Of a stretch of 64,000 nt of DNA, positions 52,218 to 62,818 are shown in pieces. A program made the position numbers and the translations under genes. The notes beneath the pieces were generated by a model. The model saw only the letters and a list, made by a program, of their open reading frames with translations, was not told the DNA's origin and did no database searches. The stretch comes from Nonomuraea sp. PA05. GTDB lineage: Bacteria; Actinomycetota; Actinomycetes; Streptosporangiales; Streptosporangiaceae. Numbering within the stretch: the stretch's first letter is position 1; each line of letters begins with the position of its first letter. The stretch spans positions 310,001-374,000 of the forward strand of contig NZ_VSEY01000002.1 of the NCBI RefSeq assembly GCF_008086045.1, written 5' to 3'.

Positions 52218-53126
52218 ATGGCGAACCCCGTCCCGCTGCGCAGCAGGCTGCGCCGCTACGGCACCTCGTACGCGATGCTGCTGCCCTTTCTCGCGCTGTT
52301 CGCGGCGTTCCTGATCTGGCCGCTGGCCAACTCGCTCTACCTGAGCTTCACCACGTTCGACGGCATCAACCCGGCCGCCTTCACCGGCCTGGAGAACTTC
52401 CGGCGGCTCGCGGAGGACACCCGCTTCCTGCACGCGCTGAGCAACACCAGCGTGTACGTGGTCGCGTCCGTCCTCATCGGCACCCTGCTGTCGCTCGGCC
52501 TCGCGCTGGCGTTCGGCGGCCCGAGCTGGACGCACCGCATCATGCGCACCATCTTCTTCCTGCCCTCCGTCACCTCCTCCATCGCGCTCATGCTCATGTG
52601 GAAGTGGGTGCTGTTCCCCAGTGACGTGGGCCTGGCCAACACGATCGTGCGCTGGTTCGGCGGCACGGCCGTCGCCTGGCTGGCCACGCCGGGGCTGACC
52701 ATCCCGATCCTGGTGCTGATGGCGGTGTGGGGCGGCATGGGTTACGGCATGGTGCTGTACGTCGCCGGGCTCGGCTCGATCCCCCAGGAGTACTACGAGG
52801 CGGCCGAGATCGACGGCGCCTCGGCCTGGCGGCGGCTGCTGCACATCACGCTGCCGCTGCTGCGGCCCGTCACCACGTACGTGGTGGTGACCGGGCTGAT
52901 CGGCGCCTTCCAGGTGTTCGAGGCGGTCTACATCGTCTTCCGCGGCACCAACAGCGTCGGCGGCGTGCTCGACTCCGGCCTGATGATCGTCCCCTACCTG
53001 TACGACCAGGGGTTCACCCACTTCAAGCTGGGCTACGCCTCGGCCATCGCCTGGGTGCTCTTCCTGGTCATCTTCGTGCTCAGCCTCGTCAACCTGCGCC
53101 TGGGCCGCGCGATGAAGGAGCTGTGA
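52218..53126 (+). CDS. sugar ABC transporter permease (MalF-like)
   Basis: The 302-residue inner-membrane permease has six hydrophobic segments. YYEAAEIDGASAWRRLLHIT is the EAA loop that docks the ATPase. ATG 52218 has GAGGAGG upstream. Its stop codon shares a base with the start of the next permease (TGATG). Confidence 0.95.
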   Translation: MANPVPLRSRLRRYGTSYAMLLPFLALFAAFLIWPLANSLYLSFTTFDGINPAAFTGLENFRRLAEDTRFLHALSNTSVYVVASVLIGTLLSLGLALAFGGPSWTHRIMRTIFFLPSVTSSIALMLMWKWVLFPSDVGLANTIVRWFGGTAVAWLATPGLTIPILVLMAVWGGMGYGMVLYVAGLGSIPQEYYEAAEIDGASAWRRLLHITLPLLRPVTTYVVVTGLIGAFQVFEAVYIVFRGTNSVGGVLDSGLMIVPYLYDQGFTHFKLGYASAIAWVLFLVIFVLSLVNLRLGRAMKEL

Positions 53127-54064
53127 TGGCCACCGCGGCCTCCGCCGCCCCGGCGGCCCGCGCGGTTCCGGCGGCCCCCGGCCGGTCGCGGGCCGGCGGG
53201 CATCTGCTGCGCCTGCCGTTCTACCTGCTGTCGCTGACCATGGTGGTGCCGTTCTACTGGCTGCTCATCACGGTGTTCAAGCCGCCGGCCGAGCTGGCCA
53301 GGACGCCGCCGTCGTTCGTGCCGCAGTCGCCCACCTTCGCCAACTTCCACGACGTGGAATGGTCGGCCGAGCGCGTCAACCCGGGCCATCTGCAGGGCAT
53401 CTTCCAGCGGTTCCAGGTGGACTTCGGGTTCTGGCGGTTCCTGTTCAACAGCCTGTTCATCACCAGCGTCATCACCGTCGGGGCGCTGCTGATCTGCTCG
53501 CTGGCCGCGTACGTGATCGCCAAGCACGACATCAAGGGCCGCAGGGTCATCTTCCTGCTGGTCGTCGCCTCGATGATGGTGCCGTGGCAGACCACGCTCA
53601 TCCCCAACTACGTGATCATGCGGAACCTGGGGTGGCTGGACAGCTACGCCGGCTACATCATGCCGGCGCTGGCCAAGGCGTTCGTGCTGTTCTTCCTGGT
53701 GCAGTTCCTGCAGTCGCTGCCGGACGAGCTGATTCACGCGGCCAGGGTGGACGGGGCCGGGGAGTGGCGCATCTGGTGGCGGATCGTGCTGCCGCTGCTG
53801 CGGCCGGCGCTCGCCGCGATGTCGATCTTCATCGTGCTCGGGGAGTGGAACAACTTCCTGTGGCCGCTCATCATCGTGCAGAGCGACGAGATGGCCAACC
53901 TGCCGGTGGCGCTGGCGCGGCTGAACTCGTACTACGCGGGGCCGGATCATCAGGGGGCGATCATGGCGGGCGGGTTGATCGCGTCGGTGCCGACGATCGT
54001 GTTCTTCCTGATGTTCCAGCGGTACTTCGTCCGGGGCATCGCGCTGAGCGGGCTGAAGGGCTGA
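53126..54064 (+). CDS. sugar ABC transporter permease (MalG-like)
   Basis: The 312-residue permease begins with an Ala/Pro-rich cytoplasmic tail and has six membrane segments. LIHAARVDGAGEWRIWWRIV is the EAA loop, and FQRYFVRGIALSGLKG is the standard MalG-type end. It is translationally coupled to the first permease. No ATPase follows, so a shared MsiK-type ATPase is expected. Confidence 0.95.
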   Translation: MATAASAAPAARAVPAAPGRSRAGGHLLRLPFYLLSLTMVVPFYWLLITVFKPPAELARTPPSFVPQSPTFANFHDVEWSAERVNPGHLQGIFQRFQVDFGFWRFLFNSLFITSVITVGALLICSLAAYVIAKHDIKGRRVIFLLVVASMMVPWQTTLIPNYVIMRNLGWLDSYAGYIMPALAKAFVLFFLVQFLQSLPDELIHAARVDGAGEWRIWWRIVLPLLRPALAAMSIFIVLGEWNNFLWPLIIVQSDEMANLPVALARLNSYYAGPDHQGAIMAGGLIASVPTIVFFLMFQRYFVRGIALSGLKG

Positions 54065-54072
54065 AAACGGCG

Positions 54073-54106
54073 CTGCCCGCCGCACCGGGAAGGGTGCGGC
54101 GGGCAG
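54073..54106. terminator. bidirectional terminator hairpin
   Basis: CTGCCCGCCGCACC and GGTGCGGCGGGCAG form a perfect 14-bp stem with a 6-base loop between the convergent permease and helicase genes. Confidence 0.85.
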
Positions 54107-54137
54107 TCAGGTACAGCCGGTAGTGCGTTACGGCCGG

Positions 54138-56030
54138 TCAGCGCTCGAAGCGGCGGCCGGAGTTGCGGCGGAAGCCGCCGCCGTTGCCGCGCTCGTCGGA
54201 GCGGCCGGCGCCGGAGCGGTAGCCGTCACGGGCGGCCGGGCGGTCGCCGGAACGGAAACCGTCACGCGCGGGACGGTCACCGGAGCGGTAGCCGTCACGG
54301 GCCGGGCGGTCGTCGGAGCGGAAGCCCCGGTCGCGGTCGCCCGCGAAGGGGCGGCCACGGTCGGAGTTGTAGCGCGGGCCCCGATCGCCGACACGGTCGC
54401 CGCCACGGTCGCCGCCGCGGTCGTCCTGGCGGAACGGCCGGTCGTCGGAGCGGTAGCCGCCGCGTCCCTGGCCGTCACGCCGGCGGTCGTCGCCGAACGT
54501 GCGCGGCTCCTGCGTGCGCCCGAACGGCCGCTCGCCCTCGCCGTGCCTGCGCGGACGACGGTCGTCGCCGCCGCCGAAGGGACGCCCGCCGTCCTCGTGC
54601 CTGCGCGGGCGGCGGTCGTCACCGGAGTTGAACGGACGCTCACCGTCCTCGTGGCGGCGCGGGCGGCGCTCGCCGTCGAAGTCGCGGCGGCCACGGCGGC
54701 CACGGCGCTCGGACGTGCCGTTGTCACGGCGGGGCCGCAGCGGCTTGCGGACGTCCGGCTCCCACACGGGGATGGCCTCGCCGCTCGGCGTGCGGGCCCC
54801 GGTCACCTCGGCGACCCTGGGGTGGCCTGGCGTGGCCTTCAGGCGGAACGGGTGAATGCCGGCGCGGCGGGTGAGCGCGTCGGTCGAGCGGCGCTCGTTC
54901 GGCAGCACCAGCGTGACGACCGTGCCCTTCTCGCCGGCGCGGGCGGTGCGGCCGCCCCTGTGCAGGTAGCTCTTGTGGTCCTGCGGCGGGTCGACGTGCA
55001 GCACCAGGCTGATGTTGTCGACGTGGATGCCGCGCGCCGCGACGTCCGTGCAGACCAGCACGTTGACGGAGCCCTCGCGGAACTCCGACAGGATGCGGGT
55101 GCGCTGGTTCTGGCGCTTGCCGCCGTGCAGGCCGCCGGACTTGACGCCGACGCGGGCGAGCTGCTTGCACAGCCGGTCCACGCCGTGCTGGGTGCGGACG
55201 AAGATGATGGTGCGGCCCTCGCGGTTGGCGATCTCGGCCGTCACGTCGAACTTGTCGTCGCGGGTGACCTGGATCACGTGGTGCTCCATGGTGTCGACCG
55301 GCGAGGTCGCCGGGGCCACGGAGTGCGTGATCGGGTCCTTCAGGAAGCGCTGCACCAGCTTGTCGACGTCGCCGTCGAGGGTGGCGGAGAACAGCAGCCG
55401 CTGACCGTCGGCCGGGGTCTGCGCGAGCAGGTCGGTGACGACGGGGAAGAAGCCGAGGTCGCACATGTGGTCGGCCTCGTCGAGCACGCTCACCTCGACG
55501 TCGCCCAGTGAGCACTCGCCCTGCCTGATCAGGTCGCCGAGGCGGCCCGGGGTGGCGATGACGACGTCCACGCCGCGCCGCAGCGCCTCGATCTGCTTGC
55601 CCATGGACATGCCGCCGACGACGACCTTCATGCGCAGGCCGAGGCCGCGCCCGAGGGGCTCGAGGGCGTCGTGCACCTGGAGGGCCAGCTCACGGGTGGG
55701 CACGAGGATCATCGCGTGGGGGCGGCCGGGCGCGGGCTTCACACCGGCGATGCGCGCCATGGTGGGCAGGCCGAACGCGAGCGTCTTGCCGGAGCCGGTC
55801 TGGCCGCGGCCGAGCACGTCGTTGCCTGCGAGCACGTCGGGGATCGTCGCGCTCTGGATGGGGAACGGGCTGTCGAAGCCCAGCTTGGCCAGCCCGTTCA
55901 CGAGCGGCTTCGGCAGGCCGAGCAGCTCGAACTCGGACGGGCCGGGCTCGGCCACGGGGGCCTCCACCGTGTTGTCCACGGCAGCGGAGGTGTCGCCGAG
56001 CTCGGGCATGACAGCGTCAAGCATGGTCAC
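54138..56030 (-). CDS. DEAD-box RNA helicase with RG/RD-rich tail
   Basis: The protein has about 630 residues from GTG 56030 (ATG 56024 equally possible). The helicase core holds the Q motif, GRGQTGSGKT (motif I), LVPTRELALQ, VLDEADHMCD, LFSATLDGD, TDVAARGIHVD and LHRGGRTARAG. The last about 200 residues are an unstructured RNA-binding tail of repeated DDRRPRRHEDGERPF and RSGDRPARDGY units. It remodels RNA in cold adaptation or ribosome assembly (family knowledge). It follows the suf terminator. Confidence 0.94.
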   Translation of the reverse strand: MTMLDAVMPELGDTSAAVDNTVEAPVAEPGPSEFELLGLPKPLVNGLAKLGFDSPFPIQSATIPDVLAGNDVLGRGQTGSGKTLAFGLPTMARIAGVKPAPGRPHAMILVPTRELALQVHDALEPLGRGLGLRMKVVVGGMSMGKQIEALRRGVDVVIATPGRLGDLIRQGECSLGDVEVSVLDEADHMCDLGFFPVVTDLLAQTPADGQRLLFSATLDGDVDKLVQRFLKDPITHSVAPATSPVDTMEHHVIQVTRDDKFDVTAEIANREGRTIIFVRTQHGVDRLCKQLARVGVKSGGLHGGKRQNQRTRILSEFREGSVNVLVCTDVAARGIHVDNISLVLHVDPPQDHKSYLHRGGRTARAGEKGTVVTLVLPNERRSTDALTRRAGIHPFRLKATPGHPRVAEVTGARTPSGEAIPVWEPDVRKPLRPRRDNGTSERRGRRGRRDFDGERRPRRHEDGERPFNSGDDRRPRRHEDGGRPFGGGDDRRPRRHGEGERPFGRTQEPRTFGDDRRRDGQGRGGYRSDDRPFRQDDRGGDRGGDRVGDRGPRYNSDRGRPFAGDRDRGFRSDDRPARDGYRSGDRPARDGFRSGDRPAARDGYRSGAGRSDERGNGGGFRRNSGRRFER

Positions 56031-56297
56031 GAAAGTCGTGCCTTTCCGTCGAAGTGGCGCGTCACTTCTGCGAAAGGACGAGCCAGGGCGTGCGGCCCCA
56101 GAGGCCGCACGAGGTTCAAGGGCACCCGCCGTCATGGGGGCGGGGTGAAGATGAGGGGGACACCCAGGGCATCGGCCGCAGGCGATGCGATACGCGTGAT
56201 GAGACGTCAGGTGTACCTGTCACTCAACGCCGGGGATGTTATCGGATATTCCCCGGCTATGCGTGGCGGACCTTGCGAAAACGCAAGGCACGCTGAA

Positions 56298-56323
56298 ACC
56301 CCTGACGTTTTACCGCCAGGGGT
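56298..56323 (-). terminator. terminator of the suf operon
   Basis: ACCCCTG and CAGGGGT (7-bp stem, 12-base loop) lie 14 bases after the sufT-like stop codon. Confidence 0.6.
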
Positions 56324-56336
56324 GACAGCAGAAAGA

Positions 56337-56696
56337 TCAGACGTTGAAGCCTAGCATACGGAGCTGCTCGCGCCCCTCGTCGGTGATCTTGTCAGGGCCC
56401 CACGGCGGCAGCCAGACCCAGTTGATCTTGACGTCGGAGACCATGCCGTCGAGCGCCGAGTGCGCCTGGTCCTCGATCACGTCGGTCAGCGGGCAGGCCG
56501 CGCTGGTCAGCGTCATGTCGATGGTGCACACGGGCTGCCCGCCGTCGGCCGCGTCGAGGTTGAGCCCGTAGATCAGGCCCAGGTCCACGACGTTGATGCC
56601 GAGCTCGGGGTCCACGACGTCCTTGAGCGCCTCCATGACCTCCTCGACGGTCGTGTCACCATCGAAGCCGGTCGGCGTCTCCGTCGGCTTGCTCAT
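56337..56696 (-). CDS. sufT: SufT-like iron-sulfur assembly factor (MIP18/PaaD family)
   Basis: The 119-residue protein of the MIP18/PaaD-like DUF59 family has VEEVMEALKDVVDPELGINV, then VDLGLIYGL, followed by MTLTSAACPLTDVIEDQ with the reactive Cys, and VWLPPWGPDKITDEGREQLR. It helps mature or deliver Fe-S clusters. Its ATG overlaps the sufU stop by four bases. It is the last gene of the suf operon. Confidence 0.92.
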   Translation of the reverse strand: MSKPTETPTGFDGDTTVEEVMEALKDVVDPELGINVVDLGLIYGLNLDAADGGQPVCTIDMTLTSAACPLTDVIEDQAHSALDGMVSDVKINWVWLPPWGPDKITDEGREQLRMLGFNV

Positions 56697-57133
56697 TGCC
56701 CAGCACTCCTCACAACAGCGTCCTTGTAGGCCATCCACGAAAGCAACGCGCATTTAACGCGCGCGGGGAACTTGGCCACGCCCGCGAACGCGACCGCGTC
56801 GCCGAGGACCTCCTCGTCGGCCTCGACCTGCCCCCTGCCCTGCATCAGCCGGGTGAACTCGTCGACGACCGAGAGCGTCTCGTCCACCGTGGAGCCGGTG
56901 GTCAGCTCGTGCAGCACCGAGGCGGCGGCCTGGCTGATCGAACAGCCCTGGCCCTCGTAGGACACGTCCAGGATCTTGCCGGCGTCGCCCACCTTGACCC
57001 TGAGCGTGATCTCGTCGCCGCACGTCGGGTTCACGTGGTGAACCTCGGCGTCGTACGGCTCGCGCAGCCCCCGCCCCTGCGGGTGCTTGTAGTGTTCCAG
57101 GATCAGCTCCTGGTACATCGACTCGCCGATCAT
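56693..57133 (-). CDS. sufU: SufU sulfur-relay/scaffold protein
   Basis: The 146-residue protein has the SufU/IscU fold: YQELILEHYKHPQGRG, the zinc/cluster cysteines NPTCGDEI, GQGCSISQAAASVL and ARVKCALLSW. In Gram-positives SufU accepts persulfide sulfur from SufS. The start at ATG 57133 is two bases after the sufS stop; ATG 57118 is also plausible. Confidence 0.95.
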   Translation of the reverse strand: MIGESMYQELILEHYKHPQGRGLREPYDAEVHHVNPTCGDEITLRVKVGDAGKILDVSYEGQGCSISQAAASVLHELTTGSTVDETLSVVDEFTRLMQGRGQVEADEEVLGDAVAFAGVAKFPARVKCALLSWMAYKDAVVRSAGQ

Positions 57134-57135
57134 GG

Positions 57136-58415
57136 CTATGCGAACACCTTCTGAACGTGATGGAGGCCGCGGACCAGGGCATCGATCTCGCCCGTGGTGT
57201 TGTACAGGTAGAACGACGCCCGCGTGGTCGCGGGTATTCCGAACCGCAGGTGCAGCGGGCGCGCGCAGTGGTGCCCGACGCGGACGGCCACGCCGAACTG
57301 GTCGTCCAGGATCTGCCCGACGTCGTGCGGGTGGATGCCCTCCAGCGTGAAGGACACCGTCGCTCCGCGCTGCTCCAGCGTATCGGGGCCGATGAAGCGC
57401 AGCGTGGGCACCTCGCGCAGAGCCTCCAGCGCGTACGCCGTCAGCTCCCGCTCGTACGCCTCGACGGCGTCGAGACCGATGCCGGTGAGGTAGTCGACCG
57501 CCGCGCCGAGCCCGATGGCCTCGACGATCGGCGGCGTGCCCGCCTCGAACTTGTGCGGGATCGGCGCGTAGGTCGAGCGGTCCATCCAGACCGCCTCGAT
57601 CATCTCGCCGCCGCCCAGGAACGGGGGCATGGCCTCCAGCAGCTCGGCCCGCCCCCACAGCACGCCGATGCCCGAGGGGCCGACCATCTTGTGGCCGGTG
57701 AAGGCCACGAAGTCGGCGCCCAGCTCGGTCACGTTCACCGGGTGGTGCGGCACGGACTGGGAGGCGTCGAGCGCGACGAGCGCCCCGACCTCGTGCGCCC
57801 GCGCGGCGATCGCGGCCACCGGGTTGACCGTGCCGAGCACGTTCGACTGGTGGGCGACCGAGACGATCTTCGTCCGCTCGGTGATCAGGGCGGGGTCGTA
57901 GTCGAGCCGCCCCTCGTCGGTGACGCCGAACCACTTCAGGCTCGCGCCGGTGCGCTGCGCGAGCAGCTGCCACGGCACGATGTTGGAGTGGTGCTCCATC
58001 TCGGTGATGACGATCTCGTCACCGGGGCCGAGGGTGAAGCGCGGGTCAGTGTTGGCATCGGTCGTGCCGGAGGCGCGCCATGTGTTACGCCCGAAGGAGT
58101 AGGCGAGCAGGTTGAGGGCCTCCGAGGCGTTCTTGGTGAAGATCACCTCGTCGCGCGACGGCGCCCCGACGAAGCCCGCGATCTTGTCGCGGGCGCCCTC
58201 GTAGGCGTCGGTCGACTCGGCCCCGAGCACGTGCATGGCGCGCCCGACGTTGCTGTAGTGCAGCGCCAGGTGCTCCCGCATGGTCTCGATGACCTGGTTG
58301 GGCTTCTGTGAGGAGTTGCCCGAGTCGAGATAGACGAGCGGTCGCCCGTCGGGCAGCTCGCGGGAGAAGACCGGGAAGTCCTTCCTGATCTTCTCCACAT
58401 CGAAGCTGTTCGAAG

Positions 58416-58419
<4 letters not shown>
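57136..58419 (-). CDS. sufS: SufS cysteine desulfurase
   Basis: This 427-residue class II cysteine desulfurase takes sulfur from cysteine for Fe-S clusters. VYLDSGNSSQKPNQVIETM opens it. ITEMEHHSNIVPW and FTGHKMVGPSGIGVLWG (PLP lysine) are present, and RVGHHCARPLHLRFGI holds the active-site Cys. It overlaps sufC by four bases (ATGA). Confidence 0.96.
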
Positions 58420-59162
<743 letters not shown>

Positions 59163-59166
59163 GTGC

Positions 59167-59493
59167 TTAGGACTCCTTCGAGAGCGAGACGAGGACGTCA
59201 TCGCCGTCGATCTTCACTGTGTAGACGTTCACGGGTTGGGTGGCGGGCGGCCCGGTGGGCTTGCCGGTGTTGATGTCGAAGCACGAGCCGTGCAGCCAGC
59301 ACTCCAGGGTGCCGTCGTACACCTCGCCCTCGCTGAGCTTGACCTCGGCGTGCGAGCAGACGTCGTGCAGGGCGTGCACCTCCTGGCCCTTGCGGATGAG
59401 CGCCACGGGCGTCTCCTCCGCGCCGACCTCGACGCCGATGACGCCCCCGTCGGGGATGTCCTCGACCTTGCACACCTTCTCGAACGTGCTCAT
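59167..59493 (-). CDS. Rieske-type [2Fe-2S] ferredoxin in the suf operon
   Basis: The 108-residue Rieske domain has cluster ligands in CSHAEV and CWLHGSCF (C-x-H and C-x2-H). It is related to the small ferredoxin subunits of ring-hydroxylating systems and commonly sits in actinomycete suf operons. It overlaps sufD by four bases and precedes sufC by four bases. It probably shuttles electrons for cluster assembly. Confidence 0.93.
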   Translation of the reverse strand: MSTFEKVCKVEDIPDGGVIGVEVGAEETPVALIRKGQEVHALHDVCSHAEVKLSEGEVYDGTLECWLHGSCFDINTGKPTGPPATQPVNVYTVKIDGDDVLVSLSKES

Positions 59494-60611
59494 CGGCTCA
59501 GTTCCGCTTCCAGCGCGGCCATGACGCGCTCGCGGATCTCCTCGATCTGGATCTTCTCCACGAGCTGGCCGAGGAAGCCCCGGACGACCAGGCGGCGCGC
59601 CTCGTCGTAGGGGATGCCGCGGGCCTGGAGGTAGAAGATGTGCTCGTCGTCGAGGCGGCCGGAGGCGGAGGCGTGCCCCGCTCCCGCGACCTCGCCGGTG
59701 AGGATCTCCAGGTTGGGCACCGAGTCGGCGCGGGCGCCGTCGGTGAGGATGAGGTTGCGGTTGAGCTCGTAGGTGTCGGTGCCCTCGGCCTCGACCCTGA
59801 TGATCACGTCGCCGATCCAGACGGCGTGCGCCGCCTCGCCCTGGAGGGCGCCGCGGTAGTCGACGTTGCTCTTGCAGTTGGGCTGCGAGTGGTCGACCAG
59901 CAGGCGGTGCTCCAGGTGCTGCCCGGCGTCGACGAAGTAGACACCCGACATGTCGGCGTCGCCGCCCGGCGCGGTGTAGGTGACACTGGGCGACAGGCGT
60001 ACCAGGTCGCCGCCGAGCGTCACCACGAAGCTGCGGAAGGTGGCGTCCTTGGCGAGCTGCGCGTGGTGGTGGGAGACGTGGACCGCGTCGTCCTCCCAGT
60101 CCTGGAGGCTGACGACCTTGAGGTTGGCCCCGTCGCCGACGACGAACTCGATGTTGTCGGCGTAGACGGCGCTGCCCTTGTGGTCGAGCACGAGCACGGC
60201 CTCGGCCATCGGCTCGACCTTGACCACGATGTGGCCGTAGGTCGCGCCGTCGCCCTCGCCCGTCAGCGTCAGCACGGTCGGCTTGGAGGTGACGGCCTCG
60301 CGCGGCACCGTGATCACGGTGGCCTTCTCGAAGCTGTTCCAGGCCTGGGCGCTCACCCGGTCGGTCGGCATGAACGACTTGCCCACGCGGGCGTCGTCGC
60401 GGCCGACCGTCTCGACGGTGACCTCGGGGGCGGCGTCCACGTCCACGCGGACGTGGCCGACCGCGTCGGCCTTGCCGTTGTGCAGGCCCTTGAGGCGGGA
60501 CAGCGGCGTGAAGCGCCACGCCTCCTCGCGCCCGGTCGGGACCTCGAAGTCGCCCAGCTCGTAGGACGCCTTCTCGTGCAGGGTCGACAGGGGCTTCTCG
60601 TTCAGGCCCAT
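59490..60611 (-). CDS. sufD: SufD Fe-S cluster assembly protein
   Basis: The 373-residue SufD partner of SufB and SufC has a right-handed beta-helix core. GREEAWRFTPLSRLKGL opens it, and SGRLDDEHIFYLQARGIPYD, then EARRLVVRGFLGQLV is the conserved C-terminal block. Its ATG shares a base with the sufB stop (TGATG). Confidence 0.96.
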   Translation of the reverse strand: MGLNEKPLSTLHEKASYELGDFEVPTGREEAWRFTPLSRLKGLHNGKADAVGHVRVDVDAAPEVTVETVGRDDARVGKSFMPTDRVSAQAWNSFEKATVITVPREAVTSKPTVLTLTGEGDGATYGHIVVKVEPMAEAVLVLDHKGSAVYADNIEFVVGDGANLKVVSLQDWEDDAVHVSHHHAQLAKDATFRSFVVTLGGDLVRLSPSVTYTAPGGDADMSGVYFVDAGQHLEHRLLVDHSQPNCKSNVDYRGALQGEAAHAVWIGDVIIRVEAEGTDTYELNRNLILTDGARADSVPNLEILTGEVAGAGHASASGRLDDEHIFYLQARGIPYDEARRLVVRGFLGQLVEKIQIEEIRERVMAALEAELSR

Positions 60612-62023
60612 CAGCCGACGGCTCCTTCCATCTGCAGCTCGATCAGCCGGTTCAGCTCGAGCGCGTACTCCATGGGCAGCTCACGCGCGATCGGCTCCAC
60701 GAAGCCGCGCACGATCATCGCCATCGCCTCGTCCTCGTCGAGCCCGCGGCTCATGAGGTAGAACAGCTGGTCCTCGCTGACCTTGGAGACCGTGGCCTCG
60801 TGGCCCATCGAGACGTCGTCCTCGCGGACGTCGACGTACGGGTAGGTGTCGGAGCGGCTGATCTGGTCGACCAGCAGGGCGTCGCACTTGACGGTGCTGG
60901 CGCTGCCGTGGGCGCCCTCCTCGATCTGCACGAGACCGCGGTAGGAGGTGCGGCCGCCGCCGCGCGCCACCGACTTGGAGATGACGCTGGAGCTGGTGTT
61001 GGGCGCCAGGTGCACCATCTTGGAGCCGGCGTCCTGGTGCTGGCCCTCGCCCGCGAACGCGACGCTCAGCGTCTCGCCCTTGGCGTGCTCGCCCATCAGG
61101 TAGACGGCCGGGTACTTCATCGTGACCTTGGAGCCGATGTTGCCGTCGATCCACTCCATGGTGGCGCCCTCGTAGGCGACGGCGCGCTTGGTCACCAAGT
61201 TGTAGACGTTGTTCGACCAGTTCTGGATGGTCGTGTAACGGCAGCGGGCGTTCTTCTTCACGATGATCTCGACGACCGCGCTGTGCAGCGAGTCGGAGGA
61301 GTAGATCGGCGCGGTACAGCCCTCGACGTAGTGCACGTAGCTGTTCTCGTCGACGATGATCAGGGTCCGCTCGAACTGGCCCATGTTCTCGGTGTTGATC
61401 CGGAAGTAGGCCTGCAGCGGGATCTCGACCTCGACGTTCGGCGGCACGTAGATGAACGAGCCACCGGACCACACGGCGGTGTTGAGCGCGGCGAACTTGT
61501 TGTCGCCCACCGGGATCACCGAGCCGAAGTACTCCTTGAAGAGCTCCTCGTGCTCCTTCAGGCCCGTGTCGGTGTCGACGAAGATGACACCCTTCTCCTC
61601 GAGGTCCTCACGGATCTTGTGATAGACGACCTCGGACTCGTACTGGGCCGCGACACCGGCGATGAGGCGCTGCTTCTCCGCCTCGGGGATGCCGAGCTTG
61701 TCGTAGGTGTTCTTGATGTCGGCGGGCAGCTCGTCCCAGGAAGCGGCCTGCTTCTCGGTGGAGCGCACGAAGTACTTGATGTTGTCGAAGTCGATGCCGG
61801 TGAGGTCGGAGCCCCAGGTGGGCAGCGGCTTCTTGTGGAACAGGCGGAGGCCCTTCAGGCGAAGGTCGAGCATCCACTCCGGCTCGTTCTTGAGCGCGGA
61901 GATGTTGCGGACGACCTCCTCGGACAGGCCGCGCTTGGCCGCCGCGCCCGCGGCATCCGGGTCGGCCCAGCCGAACTTGTAATTCCCGAGGCCTTCCAGC
62001 TCCGGGCGGTCGGTGACAGTCAC
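60611..62023 (-). CDS. sufB: SufB Fe-S cluster assembly scaffold
   Basis: The 470-residue scaffold subunit is well conserved: [57 protein letters not shown] and the closing [20 protein letters not shown]. The GTG start overlaps the sufR stop by four bases (GTGA). It is the cluster-building core of the SufBCD complex. Confidence 0.97.
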   Translation of the reverse strand: MTVTDRPELEGLGNYKFGWADPDAAGAAAKRGLSEEVVRNISALKNEPEWMLDLRLKGLRLFHKKPLPTWGSDLTGIDFDNIKYFVRSTEKQAASWDELPADIKNTYDKLGIPEAEKQRLIAGVAAQYESEVVYHKIREDLEEKGVIFVDTDTGLKEHEELFKEYFGSVIPVGDNKFAALNTAVWSGGSFIYVPPNVEVEIPLQAYFRINTENMGQFERTLIIVDENSYVHYVEGCTAPIYSSDSLHSAVVEIIVKKNARCRYTTIQNWSNNVYNLVTKRAVAYEGATMEWIDGNIGSKVTMKYPAVYLMGEHAKGETLSVAFAGEGQHQDAGSKMVHLAPNTSSSVISKSVARGGGRTSYRGLVQIEEGAHGSASTVKCDALLVDQISRSDTYPYVDVREDDVSMGHEATVSKVSEDQLFYLMSRGLDEDEAMAMIVRGFVEPIARELPMEYALELNRLIELQMEGAVG

Positions 62024-62727
62024 CTTCCGGTCTCCTTGCTCTTGTCTCTATGTGCGGAATCGGCCAATGACTGCGGGGACACGTGCGTCGTGCACACCCC
62101 GTCGCCGTGGGCGATCGTGGCCAGGCGCTGCACCGGGGTGCCGAGCAGCTGCGCGAACGCCTCCGTCTCGGCCTCACACAGCTGCGGGAACTCCGCGGCC
62201 GCGTGCGCCACCGGGCAGTGGTGCTGGCAGAGCTGGTCGCCGCCCGACTTGGCCTTGCTGGCCGAGGCGGCATACCCCTCTGCCGACAGCGCCTGCGCCA
62301 GCACCTGCACGCGCTGGTCCGCGGGCACCGTCGCCATGACGGGCTCCAGCCGCCTGAGCAGGCTGGCCACCTGCTCGCGGGCGAAGTCTGCCACGGCTTC
62401 TCGCCCCATACGCTCGGCCAGGAAACGCAGCGCGCTCCCGGCCAGGTCGTCGTAGGCGTGCTCGAAAGCACTGCGCCCCGCGTCGGTGATCGCGAACAGC
62501 TTGGCGGGCCGCCCGCGCCCGCGCTGTCCGCGCGGGCGTACCGTACGAGGCTCGATCATCCCGTCGGCCAGCAGCGCGTCGAGGTGACGCCGGACGGCGG
62601 CGGGCGTGAGCCCGAGCCGCTCGCCGAGTGCCGCGGCCGCGACGGGACCATGCTCAAGAATCAGCCTGGCGACGCGGGCGCGGGTGCCGCGCTCACCACC
62701 GGGCTCCATCGTGGGCATGTTTTTCAC
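62020..62727 (-). CDS. sufR: SufR-like Fe-S-sensing transcriptional regulator
   Basis: The 235-residue regulator has an N-terminal winged helix ([20 protein letters not shown], then [19 protein letters not shown]). The C-terminal half contains cluster-ligand cysteines in LCQHHC, QLCEAET and CTTH, the SufR pattern. It is the first gene of the suf operon and probably autorepresses it when holding a [4Fe-4S] cluster. GTG 62727, ATG 62718 or ATG 62709 may be the start. Confidence 0.92.
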   Translation of the reverse strand: MKNMPTMEPGGERGTRARVARLILEHGPVAAAALGERLGLTPAAVRRHLDALLADGMIEPRTVRPRGQRGRGRPAKLFAITDAGRSAFEHAYDDLAGSALRFLAERMGREAVADFAREQVASLLRRLEPVMATVPADQRVQVLAQALSAEGYAASASKAKSGGDQLCQHHCPVAHAAAEFPQLCEAETEAFAQLLGTPVQRLATIAHGDGVCTTHVSPQSLADSAHRDKSKETGR

Positions 62728-62799
62728 AACATCAGTGTGCCGTAATTCCTTCCCGCTTCACAAACGGATCTGAGCAGGGGCGGGAATGGAATTTGTCAC

Positions 62800-62818
62800 G
62801 CAGGGTAGCCTTACCTAA
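62800..62818 (-). promoter_or_regulatory. possible DtxR/IdeR-type iron box upstream of suf operon
   Basis: On the minus strand TTAGGTAAGGCTACCCTGC matches the IdeR/DmdR consensus TTAGGTTAGGCTAACCTAA at 15 of 19 positions. It lies about 75-90 bases upstream of the sufR start, where it overlaps the 3' end of the MFS gene. Confidence 0.5.
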
